Assembly: GCA_000729835.1 (NCBI GenBank)
Contig: JFHB01000355.1
Coordinates: forward strand, 1 to 17,907
Length of the DNA stretch: 17,907 nucleotides
Reading direction: 5' to 3'
Source: Atkinsonella hypoxylon
Taxonomy: Eukaryota > Ascomycota > Sordariomycetes > Hypocreales > Clavicipitaceae
Positions 1 through 9,284 of this stretch are shown here, piece by piece. Made by a program: the position numbers and the translations under genes. The notes under the pieces are model-generated. The model was not told the DNA's origin and searched no databases. It saw only the letters and a program-made list of their open reading frames with translations. Position 1 is the first letter of the stretch. Every line of letters begins with the position of its first letter.

Positions 1-27
1 GAAGCACATCAGCTGCATATCCGTCCT

Positions 28-925
28 ATGGATCAAACCATGAGTGGCGGCAACGACGGCAAACCGACACCTGTTCCTGGTGACGATTCTCGCCTCGAGC
101 AACCTTCCGACGCCGTCCCTTTGGAAAAGATGCCTCGAGCGACTGCAACGGCTCAAAATGCCATCACCACGGCCGCCAGCGCCTCCGCACAGTCCACCGA
201 CGTCGTCATTGAGCCATCATCTACTATGAACGACGGTCTTCCTGACCCTGACCGTATCAACGCCCAAGTCGAAGCACATGCGACAGATGCCTTCTCCAAA
301 GGCAAGGGGAAGGAGGGACTTGCTCCTGTTCCGCCCCTTAAGGAACCGAGCGATCCGGCCTTGGCTATTGGGCCAGCACAGGACGACATCACTGTTGCTC
401 ATGACCATTCACAAGGACCTGTGTGCAACATTACGCTTCTTCTCACGTCGGGCAGTCGCCATCCATACAAGATCGATGCCAAATACTTGACGAGACGGAA
501 TGTCGCCATACCCGACGAAATCGAGGCTGGCCAACCGGATCCTTTCAGTATCAGCATCTACACCTTGAAGGAACTCATTCTGCGAGAGTGGAGGAGCGAT
601 TGGGAAGCCAAACCTGCCAGTCCCAGCAGCATAAGGCTAATTCACTTTGGCAAACTCCTGGATGATAAAGAACAACTGAAGAGTAAGCCATGATTCACCA
701 TGCCGCTCAGCCGTGGCCCGGGCCTGGCGATGCAATTGTACCCGTCTAATTTTGTGTGTTGCAGAGTATCAATTTAGCACAGAGAGTCCAAATGTTGTTC
801 ACATGAGCATCCGCCCTCAGGATCTTGACGAGGAAGAACCCAGGTCCGGGAGTAAGAGCCTTCCGACTGGTAGTGGAGACGGACAGAGGTCCAGATCGGG
901 CGGAATGTGCTGTGTGATCGTATGA
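28..925 (+). CDS. Membrane-anchored ubiquitin-fold protein (UBL3/MUB type)
   Basis: Two exons, 28-682 and 765-925, join to a 271-residue protein. The 82-nt intron runs from GTAAGC to GCAG with a CTAAT branch point at 746-750. Residues 1-130 are a low-complexity, probably disordered Ser/Pro/Ala/Asp-rich region. Residues about 132-236 form a ubiquitin-like fold that begins CNITLLLTSG, continues through IRLIHFGKLLDD and closes with NVVHMSIRP across the splice junction, as in the UBL3/MUB (Rad60-SLD_2) family. The C-terminus ends CCVIV, so the last four residues form a CaaX box for prenylation, with a second Cys beside it that could be palmitoylated. Family members sit on the inner plasma membrane or endomembranes and act as a ubiquitin-fold modifier or adaptor; the role here is inferred. 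The reading frame stays open from position 1 to the chosen ATG, so an upstream start or exon outside the window is possible. Confidence 0.85.
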
Positions 926-1828
926 TTTTTTTCCTTCTTTTTTTGTAGTACCACGATTCTCCGAGGTTGCGATCGTCGAATGCCATCTCCTATGGATACA
1001 ATTTCTCACTACGTTCGGCTGTTGCGGCCTTGCTCTCCTTCCTTTGATCTTTATCTGCATGCATTGTCTTGCTTCATTTTCTGGTTGTTATTCGAGGCGA
1101 TATAGCAGCCCGAGTGTCGCAAGCGAAAACACGCCGAGATGTATATTTTCAATATTAGGAGTTGGTGGATTGGAATGATCCTGCCTTCTTGCGAAACACG
1201 GCGACGTGTGTGCGGGAACTTGTCTCGCACGACCGACACAATCATCGGCACTGTGGGGGAATTCTCATGCGCACGCACTGAGAAAGGCATCAAGTCCACA
1301 CATACACACATTCCTTCTTCTGTATTTTCTCCCTTCATCTATTTTCTCGTGGCTTTAGCCGTCAGCATATGATGTTCTTTTTTTTTTTTTGGGGTTTACC
1401 TACAGGAATTGGACAACAGCGACTGATGGGAATCACAAGTGAATAATGGAACGAATATCGGAGTTGCATTGGCGCATCATGATGTACAATTGGTTTGTTA
1501 TTTCATGATTTCATCCTCCCCTTTGCCTCGGGTCACTGTTCTATATAGCCATGACTCGATAGCATCAAACCTAAACAGCGTGCCGGGCCATTGAACATGT
1601 GGCTATTTTGCTCATAACAGGCTAGAGGCATCCAATTAAAGCGTCATTTCTTACAGCATGCAATCTATGAATTCTGACATGCCAAAAAACCAATCCTTGT
1701 CACGGCAAACACAACCTCAATCTGGCCAAGAAATTATTCGTATTGACTTGTAGTAGTATACATAGTTTAGTCAGAGTTTCTAATCCACCCGCTCTTCGAC
1801 TGGTTCTAAGTATATGTGGATGCTTCCT
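926..1828. other. Convergent intergenic region, no gene seen
   Basis: This stretch lies between the stop codons of two convergent genes, so it should contain both 3' UTRs. It has AT-rich patches and a T13 run at about 1378-1390. Short open frames on both strands have no recognisable protein character. I see no tRNA, repeat or conserved element. Confidence 0.6.
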
Positions 1829-2337
1829 CTACTGCATCCTGAGCTTCTTCTCCATCTCATCATGAACACCAGGCGCACCTCCTGACGCCTCTCCCGTAAA
1901 CACCTCCTCCCAACTAATCATGTCCTCTCGTCCCCTGAGAATATCCTCATGTACGCTAGCCAAGTTGTTGCCCAGCGCCAGAGGTCTCCATTCGCCATCT
2001 CGCACAATCTTAAGCTCCATGCCTCTGCGGATAGGCTCAGCGATGCCGAATGTGCGACGCAGCGACTCCATCCGAACGGCTTCTTGCATAGCCTCCCAGT
2101 TCTTCAGGCGAGCTTCGAGCGGATGCACCGATGAAGCTTTGTTGGCCTGGACATCGTAGGGGGAGTGGCCGAGGCCGTGGCGGAGCGTATCGTGGATGCC
2201 GGGTGCTGAGGGGGCGGAGGAGCTGTGAGAGATGTGGGTGAAGGAGTCGGGGTTCGAGTTGGCTGGGACGATGCGCAATGACTGGGGGTGGTTAGCTGAT
2301 GGGATAGATATGGGATGGGATGGGGGCGACGTACCAT
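1829..2337 (-). CDS. UMP1: Proteasome maturation factor Ump1 (POMP)
   Basis: On the minus strand, exon 1 is only the ATG (2337-2335). A 53-nt intron (2334-2282) follows, with donor GTACGT, branch GCTAAC and acceptor CAG, and then exon 2 (2281-1829). The product is 151 residues, close to the usual Ump1 length. It begins MSLRIVP, the typical Ump1 start, and carries the family motifs APGIHDTLRHGLG, HPLEARLKNWE and RRTFGIAEPIRRGMELKI. Ump1 is a chaperone of 20S proteasome assembly: it binds half-proteasomes, holds back their dimerisation until the beta-subunits are in place, and is the first substrate of the finished particle. Without the ATG-only exon, exon 2 has no methionine before the conserved start, which supports this splice model. 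The gene diverges from the ABC gene at 2760. Confidence 0.95.
2335..2337 (-). other. Start-codon-only coding exon of UMP1
   Basis: The first coding exon contributes just the three bases of the ATG, directly followed by donor GTACGT. The exon-2 codons TCA TTG CGC then supply the conserved S-L-R of the MSLRIVP start. Confidence 0.85.
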
Positions 2338-2759
2338 CTTGACTGATGGTCTGGGTGAAGGAGTTTTGAGGCGAAATTTGTGCGAAGTTTAGATGGCTGT
2401 TCCTTTGACGAGGTTGTGGATTATAGTGGGTGATGTCGAGTCTGCGATGCGGATGATGAAGCTGTTTTCAGGCTGCGAGGAGCTTCGCGTCTTGTGGTTG
2501 GGGAAACGGAAGGGCGGAAAGGGTGGTCCGAGCTTGTACGGCACATCTACGGGCAATTGGTGTGCGGAGACTGTGCAGCAGTGAAGACAGCTCTGTTTTT
2601 GACTCATCTACTCCGTAGCTGGGGGTTTATGTGTGTGTGCGTGTGTTTTACTTTTTATTCTTTCCCCTTCAATACGGAGGAAAGCGCTCAAATGTCTATC
2701 GTCTGAATCTCGACCTGGTGCGAGGCACAAGTTATCTTGGCACGAAGAGCTTTCCAAAG
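2338..2759. promoter_or_regulatory. Divergent promoter region between UMP1 and the ABC gene
   Basis: These 422 bases separate two divergent start codons and must hold both promoters and 5' UTRs. A short GT-rich repeat lies at about 2630-2646. I looked for a PACE element (GGTGGCAAA, the yeast Rpn4 site of proteasome genes) next to UMP1 and found no clear match. Open frames here lack protein character. Confidence 0.55.
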
Positions 2760-4721
2760 ATGCGGACTGTGCCGTCTCCTTTGCCCATTATTCGCATCAC
2801 AAAGGGCACTTTTTACCGACGGCATCCCCATTCGCATTCGTCACACGCCGATCCGTCTCTATTCGACGATCTGACGTTTGAATTGCCCTCTGCTTCCCTC
2901 CAGCCGCGCAATTGGTGCGTCGTCGGGCCGTCACTCTCTGGGAAGACGACCTTTCTACAAGTCCTTAGGGGCAAACTACTATGCCAGCCGCCTACAGCTC
3001 GATCATATCCGTATTTGTCTAGGGATGATGTCTCCGCGCGGCTGAGGAACCCTCAACAGGCTATACGGTATGTCGGCTTTGATGCGGAGACCATGGGGAG
3101 TGGATTGGGCGGCAGCGTGACGACGTCTGCGTTCTTGTCGGCTCGGTATGAGTCGAGGAGGGAGATGACGGATTTCTCGGTACGAGACTTTCTACTGGGT
3201 AATACGGAGCTGAATCCGTCAAGGTCGCAGCCGGGAGATGAGGATGACGGGACCATCTTAACGGAGTTGTTGAACAAGGTGGTCAAGGATCTGAGGTTGG
3301 ATGACCTCCTGCATCTTCCTGTTACGTTTTTGAGCAACGGACAGGGAAGACGCGCGAGAATAGCCCGGGCGCTGCTTATGCGGCCGGAGGTATTGCTCTT
3401 GGATGAGCCCTTCATGGGATTGGATCCACCCACGGTGTCGGGACTGAGTCCTTTGCTGCAGTCGTTGGCGGAAAAGGCTTCCCCGAGACTGGTGCTGACT
3501 GCGCGACCGCAGGATCCGCTGCCAGACTGGATCACGCACTTGGTCTACTTGAGGAGCGATTGCCAGATCGGGTCCATGGGCCCAAAGGATGTCGTTCTGG
3601 ATGGGCTGAGAAAGTACACCCAGGGCGTCAAGCTCGGTGGACTCTTGGAGGATGAAAAGCTCCCGATCCACACGTTGGCGGATATTGGCAAGGTTCTCAC
3701 ATCCAAGGCACTGGGGACAACGGATTCATCGCGAGATGGTGATATTCGTAGCAGCGGTAATGCTCATGCTCTAGAGCCGATTGACCCCAATGCAGAGCCG
3801 CTGGTCGAGATGGACGGGTGTCGCGTCCAGTACGGCCAGAAAGTCGCGCTGGGCAACTGGTCGCAGGAGACGGCGGAGGGCCGAAAAGATGGACTCGTCT
3901 GGACGGTCCGACGAGGCGAACGATGGGGCGTATTCGGTCCCAACGGGTCGGGCAAGACGACTATTGTGTCGCTGCTCGGCTCAGATCACCCACAGACATA
4001 TTCGATGCCCATCCGCCTATTCGGGCAGGGCCGTCTGCCGGAGCTGGGATCGTCTTCCAAACCACTCACGTTCTGGGACATCCAGTCCCGAATAGGCCAC
4101 TCCAGCCCAGAAGTCCACCAGCACATGCCCCGAAGCCACACGATCCGGAGAGTCATTGAGAACGCGTGGGCGCCTACTTTTGGCGCACACGCCAAGCTTG
4201 ACGACGCAGCCAAGCAAAAGGTCGACGCCGCGCTTCGCTGGTTCACCCGTGAACTGAAGCCCAACTCTGCTGTGAATCTGTCGGAGGATGACCTCTCGTG
4301 GGCGGACGAGTACATGTTTGGCGAGACGTCGTTTTCCGCCCAGCGGGTGGCCCTCTTCCTCAGGTCGATGATCAAGGCGCCCGATGTGGTTGTTCTGGAT
4401 GAGGCTTTCTCGGGCATGGACGATGCTGTTCGGGACAAGTGCGCTTTGTTCCTGACGGACGGGGAGAACAAGGCGTACAAGGGGAGGGAGATAGTGCCGA
4501 GTGGACGGGGGAGTGTGGTCGTGGAGGGCTTGTCCAAGCGGCAGGCCCTGATCTGTATTGCGCATATCAAGGAGGAGGTGCCGGATTGTGTGAGGGAGTG
4601 GATGTGCTTGCCGGAGGCGAACTCGGGGCGGGCGGCACGGTTTGGGCGGCTGGAGGGGCCGCTGAGGGAGGACGAGAGGCGGTGGGAGGAGATTTGGGGG
4701 TTCAAGATGTACACGGGCTGA
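2760..4721 (+). CDS. Soluble twin-NBD ABC ATPase, ModF/PhrA/YDR061W-like
   Basis: Intronless, 653 residues from the ATG at 2760. The frame is open back to an ATG at 2631, but that part encodes a GT-repeat tract and lies in a poor start context, while 2760 has A at -3. There are two ATPase domains and no membrane segments. NBD1: Walker A GPSLSGKTT (56-64), signature LSNGQ (191-195), Walker B VLLLDEPF (211-218), D-loop GLD (220-222); at the H-loop position the His is missing (TARPQD, 247-252). NBD2: canonical Walker A GPNGSGKTT (393-401), degenerate signature TSFSAQ (523-528), Walker B VVVLDEAF (543-550), H-loop His602. The architecture resembles bacterial ModF/PhrA and yeast YDR061W, which are poorly characterised. 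The basic N-terminus could be a mitochondrial presequence, but this is weak. Confidence 0.88.
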   Translation: MRTVPSPLPIIRITKGTFYRRHPHSHSSHADPSLFDDLTFELPSASLQPRNWCVVGPSLSGKTTFLQVLRGKLLCQPPTARSYPYLSRDDVSARLRNPQQAIRYVGFDAETMGSGLGGSVTTSAFLSARYESRREMTDFSVRDFLLGNTELNPSRSQPGDEDDGTILTELLNKVVKDLRLDDLLHLPVTFLSNGQGRRARIARALLMRPEVLLLDEPFMGLDPPTVSGLSPLLQSLAEKASPRLVLTARPQDPLPDWITHLVYLRSDCQIGSMGPKDVVLDGLRKYTQGVKLGGLLEDEKLPIHTLADIGKVLTSKALGTTDSSRDGDIRSSGNAHALEPIDPNAEPLVEMDGCRVQYGQKVALGNWSQETAEGRKDGLVWTVRRGERWGVFGPNGSGKTTIVSLLGSDHPQTYSMPIRLFGQGRLPELGSSSKPLTFWDIQSRIGHSSPEVHQHMPRSHTIRRVIENAWAPTFGAHAKLDDAAKQKVDAALRWFTRELKPNSAVNLSEDDLSWADEYMFGETSFSAQRVALFLRSMIKAPDVVVLDEAFSGMDDAVRDKCALFLTDGENKAYKGREIVPSGRGSVVVEGLSKRQALICIAHIKEEVPDCVREWMCLPEANSGRAARFGRLEGPLREDERRWEEIWGFKMYTG

Positions 4722-5098
4722 ATAATCTGTAATGTTGATGAAGAACTGGGGTGAAACTGGGCTTTTGTTCTTTGGATGCCGGGCAGATAGATGGTGGAGT
4801 GTTTTGGCGCTTGTACACTGCAGTGAGAGATGTTGTTGAACATGGGCATAGAATATGTGTAAATCATACAAAATCATATAGATGAGGCAAACTTGTGCAT
4901 GGCTGAAACCGTGATATAAAGAACCATATTTCAAAGTTGTGCGGCTGCAAATGCCGACGGCACATGGGACCTCCTCCTTCCATCCCCATCCCCAACGCCA
5001 ATTGCAGTTGTAGTGTGTTCTCCATGCTGCGCAGCCGAGCGTCTCAAATCAAGTCGATCACGCGAGCCCAGCCAGCAACCTCGCCCCAACGCAACCTC
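4722..5098. other. Intergenic region between ABC and DUF202 genes
   Basis: This holds the ABC 3' UTR and the upstream region of the DUF202 gene on the same strand. The DUF202 frame is open without a stop from 4937, with in-frame ATGs at 4937, 4964 and 5024, so part of this region could be coding if an earlier start is used. I see nothing else. Confidence 0.5.
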
Positions 5099-5819
5099 AT
5101 GACAAGCGCAGCTCCCCTCATCGACGCCGAAGACCAAACGCCCCGATGCGCGCCCGACGAAGCTCACGGTCGCCGCCCAAACGCCTTCTTCACCTCCCCC
5201 CTCAGGCCCCTCCTCTTCGACAACGAGGCCTCCGAGGCAAGAGACCACTGCGCCAACGAGAGAAGTAAACGTCTAGCATCCACGAACAAAGTGTACGTCG
5301 CTAACGCAGCCAGCCTTCCTGTCGTCCCTCCGCCTAGGCGTCTTCATGGCCGTCCTGTCCGTCGCCATCACGCTGTCCTTCCATCTGAAGCACGAGCCTA
5401 CCGAGCTGGAGAGGCGCGTTTCCAAGCCCCTTGGTGCGATATTCTGGGTGCTTTCAGTGGCGGTGCTTGCGCTGGGGGTGGCAAATTATATACGTATGTT
5501 CTAATTGGTTTTTTTTTTTTTTTTTTTTTTCCCGCGGGCGTTAGTTAGGTGGTGTTATGTATATCAAACGTCTGAGGCTTTACTGACGAGGCTAGAGACG
5601 GTGAATAAGTTTGGGCGCAGGGCGGCGATTGTGCAGACGGGGTGGAAGACACAGGTGGTATGTAATTTTGCATATCTGTTGATTTTGAACCTTGTGCATG
5701 TGCATTTTTTTTTTTTTAAAAAAAGACGTATTGCTGATTCGAACTAGATTCTAGGCCTCGTTGCATTTTGCATCATGGGGACATGTGTTGTTCTATTAGT
5801 CATTGCCAAGATACGATAG
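5099..5819 (+). CDS. DUF202 (YidH-like) three-helix membrane protein
   Basis: Four exons, 5099-5264, 5314-5493, 5596-5657 and 5748-5819, give 159 residues. The introns are 49, 102 and 90 nt, with branch points GCTAAC, ACTGAC and GCTGAT. Joining them restores the DUF202 pattern: HCANERTFLSSLRLGVFMAV, then FHLKHEPTELERR, LGAIFWVLSVAVLALGVANYI, KFGRRAAIVQTGWKTQV and a last hydrophobic helix ending in VIAKIR. There are three predicted membrane helices; the N-terminal 40 residues are polar. DUF202 is also found as Vtc1 and the tail of the VTC polyphosphate polymerase subunits, but the stand-alone fungal family has no firm function. No ATG has a strong context. The one at 5024 would add a basic, Ser-rich stretch resembling a mitochondrial presequence, so the exact start is uncertain. 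The gene converges on the glycosyltransferase-like gene, with 161 bases between stops. Confidence 0.85.
5494..5595 (+). other. DUF202 intron 2, containing a T22 tract
   Basis: The donor is GTATGT and the acceptor CTAG, with a TACTGAC branch signal near the 3' end. A run of 22 T residues at 5509-5530 is followed by a CCCGCGGG palindrome. A nearer TTAG (5541-5544) could compete as acceptor, but only the CTAG at 5595 restores the conserved K-F-G-R-R-A-A-I-V-Q segment in frame. Confidence 0.75.
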
Positions 5820-5980
5820 TGAGACTATCTCATGAAGAAAAATAATGATAATAATAAATCGAGAAAAAAACTAAATTTGCGCTTTGCATAGATGTAATGT
5901 ACATTTATTGTCGACATGAGACCCCCAAAAAATTATTCCTCCTTTTCCCCCTCCCTTTTTTGAGGGGCTTCTGTTACAAT

Positions 5981-8398
5981 TTATACATTCCTTGATTTTC
6001 CCGATTTACGAGGGACAGCGTTCTCGTCTGCTCGTGTCTTCTTCTCGCAGAACAGGTCCGCGACAGGGTTCTCCCTCGTGGGGATATCTTGCTCGTCCAT
6101 GCTGCAGCCGCCGACTTGCTTGCGGAAGAGGGCGGCATACTCTCGGGCATCTGCATTGAGACTTGCTCGCTCCACGGGCTTTCCGTCCCACGAGAGAAGG
6201 GGGAGTTCGCCGAGCGGCTGGGCCTCTCCCTTCTTGGGTAATGTTTCCAGCATGTCAACGGGCGATGCTGCGTCGAAGCGCTCCTTGTTTTCGTCTCGGA
6301 GGCTGTCAAGTGATGCTTGTCGAGATGCGTCTCGCTCGTACTCCTCTGGCGGATCAGGGACTTCGCTGTGCACACCGAGGATGGTATTGGCTGTGGGTTT
6401 GCTGGGGTAGAGGGTGTAGTATCCCCTTACACGGGACAGAAGAAGGGCGTATTCTAGCCAGGCGGGGGAGCTCTTCCCTGCCATCTTCTTGGCCAGGAGG
6501 GCTGGACTTGAGGACGTGGTCTTTTTTTGGTACAGCGTCTGGGATATGAAGTGATGAAGTTCGATCCATCTCTCGCCCGTAAACAGCATGGCTTCACTGT
6601 TGGGGCACTGCCACAAGAAGGCCGTCTGCCCGGATGCGTCTTTGCCCTTGGCTTCTGATTCAGGAGGCGAGAAGGCCGTGGTTCCGTCTATCAGGGTACG
6701 TGGCACTGAGAAGCTGAGGCCCATCAAGCCTATGTCATGACTTTCCGTCATGGCCATCTTCGAATGTAGCTGCTGTAACAAGGAAAATTTGACGTCTAGA
6801 ATATTCAAAAGTCAGTACGAATCGGGGTCTCCATACGCACCCTGTTCCAGGAAGCATACATACACTGAAAGAACTGAGGTGTTATCTCCGTGTGAGAAGA
6901 CAATACCAGCACGTGGGTGTGAACGGGATCATTCGGCCAAAACGACTCAACAAACCGTACAGAGCTGTCCTCCTCATCCAAGGGATGTCGAGTAATTCGG
7001 CGATGAAGCGAAATCATCTGCGGTTGCTGTGCGCTGTGAGGCGATGGACGGGGCCATTTAAAGGATTTAAGAAATGACTGCAATGAGTCTTCGACTTGGC
7101 TTGGCATCTCGACAGTGATGTGAGGAGTGTGGACGCCCGTCAGATCTGCCTTGGCAATCGATCTCAGCAGCCGCATGAGGTTCGCAGATTTGGACGGGGT
7201 GGCACGTATGAGGATGTCGAACCGCACATGGTTCCAAGCTGCAGAAGGATGTTAGTCTCACATTATGGGACTGAATAGTTCAATGGCCCTTCATACCCGA
7301 GAGGGCTGAAGTATCGAGCTTGGAGATCCATGAGAGGCTCTTTCTTGGACGCTCGGGCAGCTCGATGAGAGAGGAGGCCGTGGACAAGATTTGATCGCGC
7401 GCTGGACCGAGGAAGTACTTTTCTTCGGCGGCCGTGGAATCTACGAAGACCACCTGCGGATGCATGTATGTTTGGAGAAAAGCTGGACGGGCTTGATTAG
7501 CGGAAGGGACTTGCCCTTTTGGGAGATGGGGTACTGCAAGCATACAGAATACTCTCGTAATTGCTATCTGTATACGGTGTTCGGAAAAAGATGCGAAATG
7601 ATCCGGTCGAGCGTCTTCGTTTTGTGGAAACTACCTTTTAGTAGATATTCGACTGATGGGCATCTGCGAGCACAACATACCGTGCACTATGAGCTGACAG
7701 TCCTTGTCTATGCCATTCAGCTCAAGCAGCTCTTTGAGAGTTATGTTTGCCTTGCCCATGAGAGCAAAGTGGACGTAGTTTTGGCGCTCCATGGCCATTT
7801 CACAAGCCATGGGTAGCAATGTCGACGCGCTCTTCAGACTTGCGGCAGCAAAGAGCACGTTGCGGTTGTGGGGCGATATGCCTTCGGTCGCCGTGATGGC
7901 GTCAAGAGTTAACGCCAACGAGGCGAAGCGAATCGGTCCGTTATACTCGGTTCGGAGCTCGGATTGGCCATCTTCAGCACCGGCTTGATCATGTTCATGC
8001 TGGTCCGCGGATGCCTCTGACGACGATTTACGACTCGATCCCTCGCCAGCTTTGGCAGGAGTCGGACCGCTGAAAGGAGGCAGAGCAGTGTCCTCATCGG
8101 AGTCCAATATTTCCTCGTAAGCTGCGCTGACATCATCGTAGCTGTAACTGTCCGCGTCTGGAGGCTCCGACGTCGGGAACGAGGGGTCGCGCCTGTTGAA
8201 GAGGTAGAGCAGAGCTACAATGATGAACACGTACACCATGATGCGTCTCGCCCACGGCCGGCGTGAGACTCGCGCTGCTCTCCAACGAGCGCCGGGCTTC
8301 GCATGGCCTGGCAAATGGAGGTCGTCGTCCTTCTTGGCCATCTCTTCGTCGTTGCCGCGCCAGAGCCGCCACCCTCGCGACGGAGTCATGTTCACCAT
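5981..8398 (-). CDS. Type II membrane protein, fungal 'glycosyltransferase 2' family
   Basis: Five exons on the minus strand, 8398-7681, 7614-7546, 7482-7297, 7238-6864 and 6795-5981, encode 720 residues. The introns are 66, 63, 58 and 68 nt. Their joins rebuild continuous text such as IVHDARPD, RVFSFLQTYMHPQVVFVD, SALSAWNHVRFDILIRATPS and PQFFQYVKFSLL. Residues 1-52 are basic and cytosolic in character, 53-67 (IMVYVFIIVALLYLF) form one signal-anchor helix, and about 70-160 are a Ser/Asp/Glu-rich stem. The lumenal domain follows, with a nucleotide-sugar-transferase-like core around FDILIRATPSKSANLMRLLRSI (331-352). The topology suggests a Golgi or ER enzyme. I recognise the family as conserved in filamentous ascomycetes under the label 'glycosyltransferase 2'; no donor or acceptor is known to me and no DxD motif is certain. 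The C-terminal 100 residues are polar. Confidence 0.75.
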
Positions 8399-8455
8399 GT
8401 GTCGAGGCGTAGACTGTGAACTGGTATGAGAGCGAGATGCGATGCCGACGAGGCG

Positions 8456-8494
8456 TCAGGTGTGTTTCCGCACAGCTGGCGTGCATCGGCTCAT
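8456..8494 (-). promoter_or_regulatory. Upstream ORF in the leader of the GT-like gene
   Basis: A 12-codon frame on the minus strand (MSRCTPAVRKHT, then TGA) ends about 57 bases before the main ATG. A second ATG inside it, in another frame, reads through and overlaps the main start. If transcription starts upstream of 8494, these ATGs could reduce initiation at the main start; the transcript start is unknown. Confidence 0.35.
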
Positions 8495-8542
8495 GGCGGT
8501 TGAATCCTAAGCCGCGAAATAGCAGACTGATTCCTCCGAGCT

Positions 8543-8562
8543 GTAAGGTAAGGTAAGGTAAA
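8543..8562. repeat. Short GTAAG tandem repeat
   Basis: Four nearly perfect 5-bp units (GTAAG) lie in a row. On the minus strand this reads TTACC repeats ending in TTACAG, which resembles a splice acceptor for a possible 5' UTR intron, but I see no convincing branch point. Confidence 0.8.
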
Positions 8563-8698
8563 ATAAAAATAGAATAAACCAAAAGAGGCGGGCGTCACAA
8601 TAGCCAAGGAAAAGCGAGATGTGGGGGTTGTCGTGGGTGAAGAAGAAGCAAGTAAGAAAGGGATTATTGAAATGAAGAATAACATGTGACCTGACGAG

Positions 8699-8734
8699 AC
8701 ACACACACACGCACATATATACATATACATATAC

Positions 8735-8765
<31 letters not shown>

Positions 8766-8767
8766 AT
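8699..8767. repeat. CA / CATATA / TA compound microsatellite
   Basis: An (AC)n run passes into four or so CATATA hexamers and then a long (TA)n run. It is non-coding and lies about 300 bases upstream of the GT-like gene's start. Confidence 0.95.
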
Positions 8768-9284
8768 ACATAATATAGTGTCGTCATATTACTTGACATT
8801 TACCGTCAATTCATAGGTGGCCGCTACCACAAACAGCTTCAGGCCACTTGTGCTAAATTGAAGCCCCTCACGCGCTAAAATTGCGCTAAACCGTCCCCTA
8901 ACGACAGAACGGCACGCGCCACACCGGGACCTGGCCGTCCCATGACTGCTCCACCGGTACGCAAATGCCGCAAATGCCACCAGACACATTTAAGCATTGT
9001 GGTGCATGCATGCACAACCCGCAGCGCCTGCATGCCATTGGCCAAGTTTGACAGCACAGTTTGTTCCTTCCAATCAACCAAGTTTGAATTAAGGTTTAAT
9101 TTGGCTCAAGTACTTTCACTATACATGGCAAATGAAGGGGAAAAAAAAAGGAAAAAAAAAAATAAAAGGTGAACAATAACTATGAAACATAACTTATCTG
9201 ACAGCCACATGAAATCAATTTCAATCCAACATGGCCCCTTAACCCATGGCCACATCTTCCATGGGACATCCCTGATCAACCGAG

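Larger units (their letters stand above)
8399..9284. other. GT-like gene promoter/leader and SDR 3' flank, with simple repeats
   Basis: Both flanking genes are on the minus strand, so this region holds the promoter and 5' UTR of the glycosyltransferase-like gene and the 3' UTR of the SDR. It contains a short upstream ORF, a GTAAG tandem (8543-8562), a CA/TA microsatellite, a 14-bp GTGCATGCATGCAC palindrome (9002-9015), a duplicated GCAAATGCC (about 8960-8978) and A-rich runs near 9139-9167. No gene is visible. Confidence 0.6.

Noticed and set aside
713..925. Separate 70-codon gene downstream of the ubiquitin-fold frame
   Set aside because: From 767 on it is the in-frame second exon of the UBL3-type gene; the residues before that are intron.
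2631..2759. Extra 43 N-terminal residues on the ABC protein
   Set aside because: They translate a GT-repeat tract, the ATG context is poor, and the next in-frame ATG at 2760 is a better start.
3986..4934. Long minus-strand open frames (293 and 305 codons) opposite the ABC gene
   Set aside because: They lie antisense to the NBD2 coding sequence, which has clear Walker and signature motifs. Their own translations show no family resemblance and their length follows from high GC.
8491..8799. Minus-strand frame with Tyr-Ile/Tyr-Met repeats
   Set aside because: It is the translation of the TA/CATATA microsatellite.
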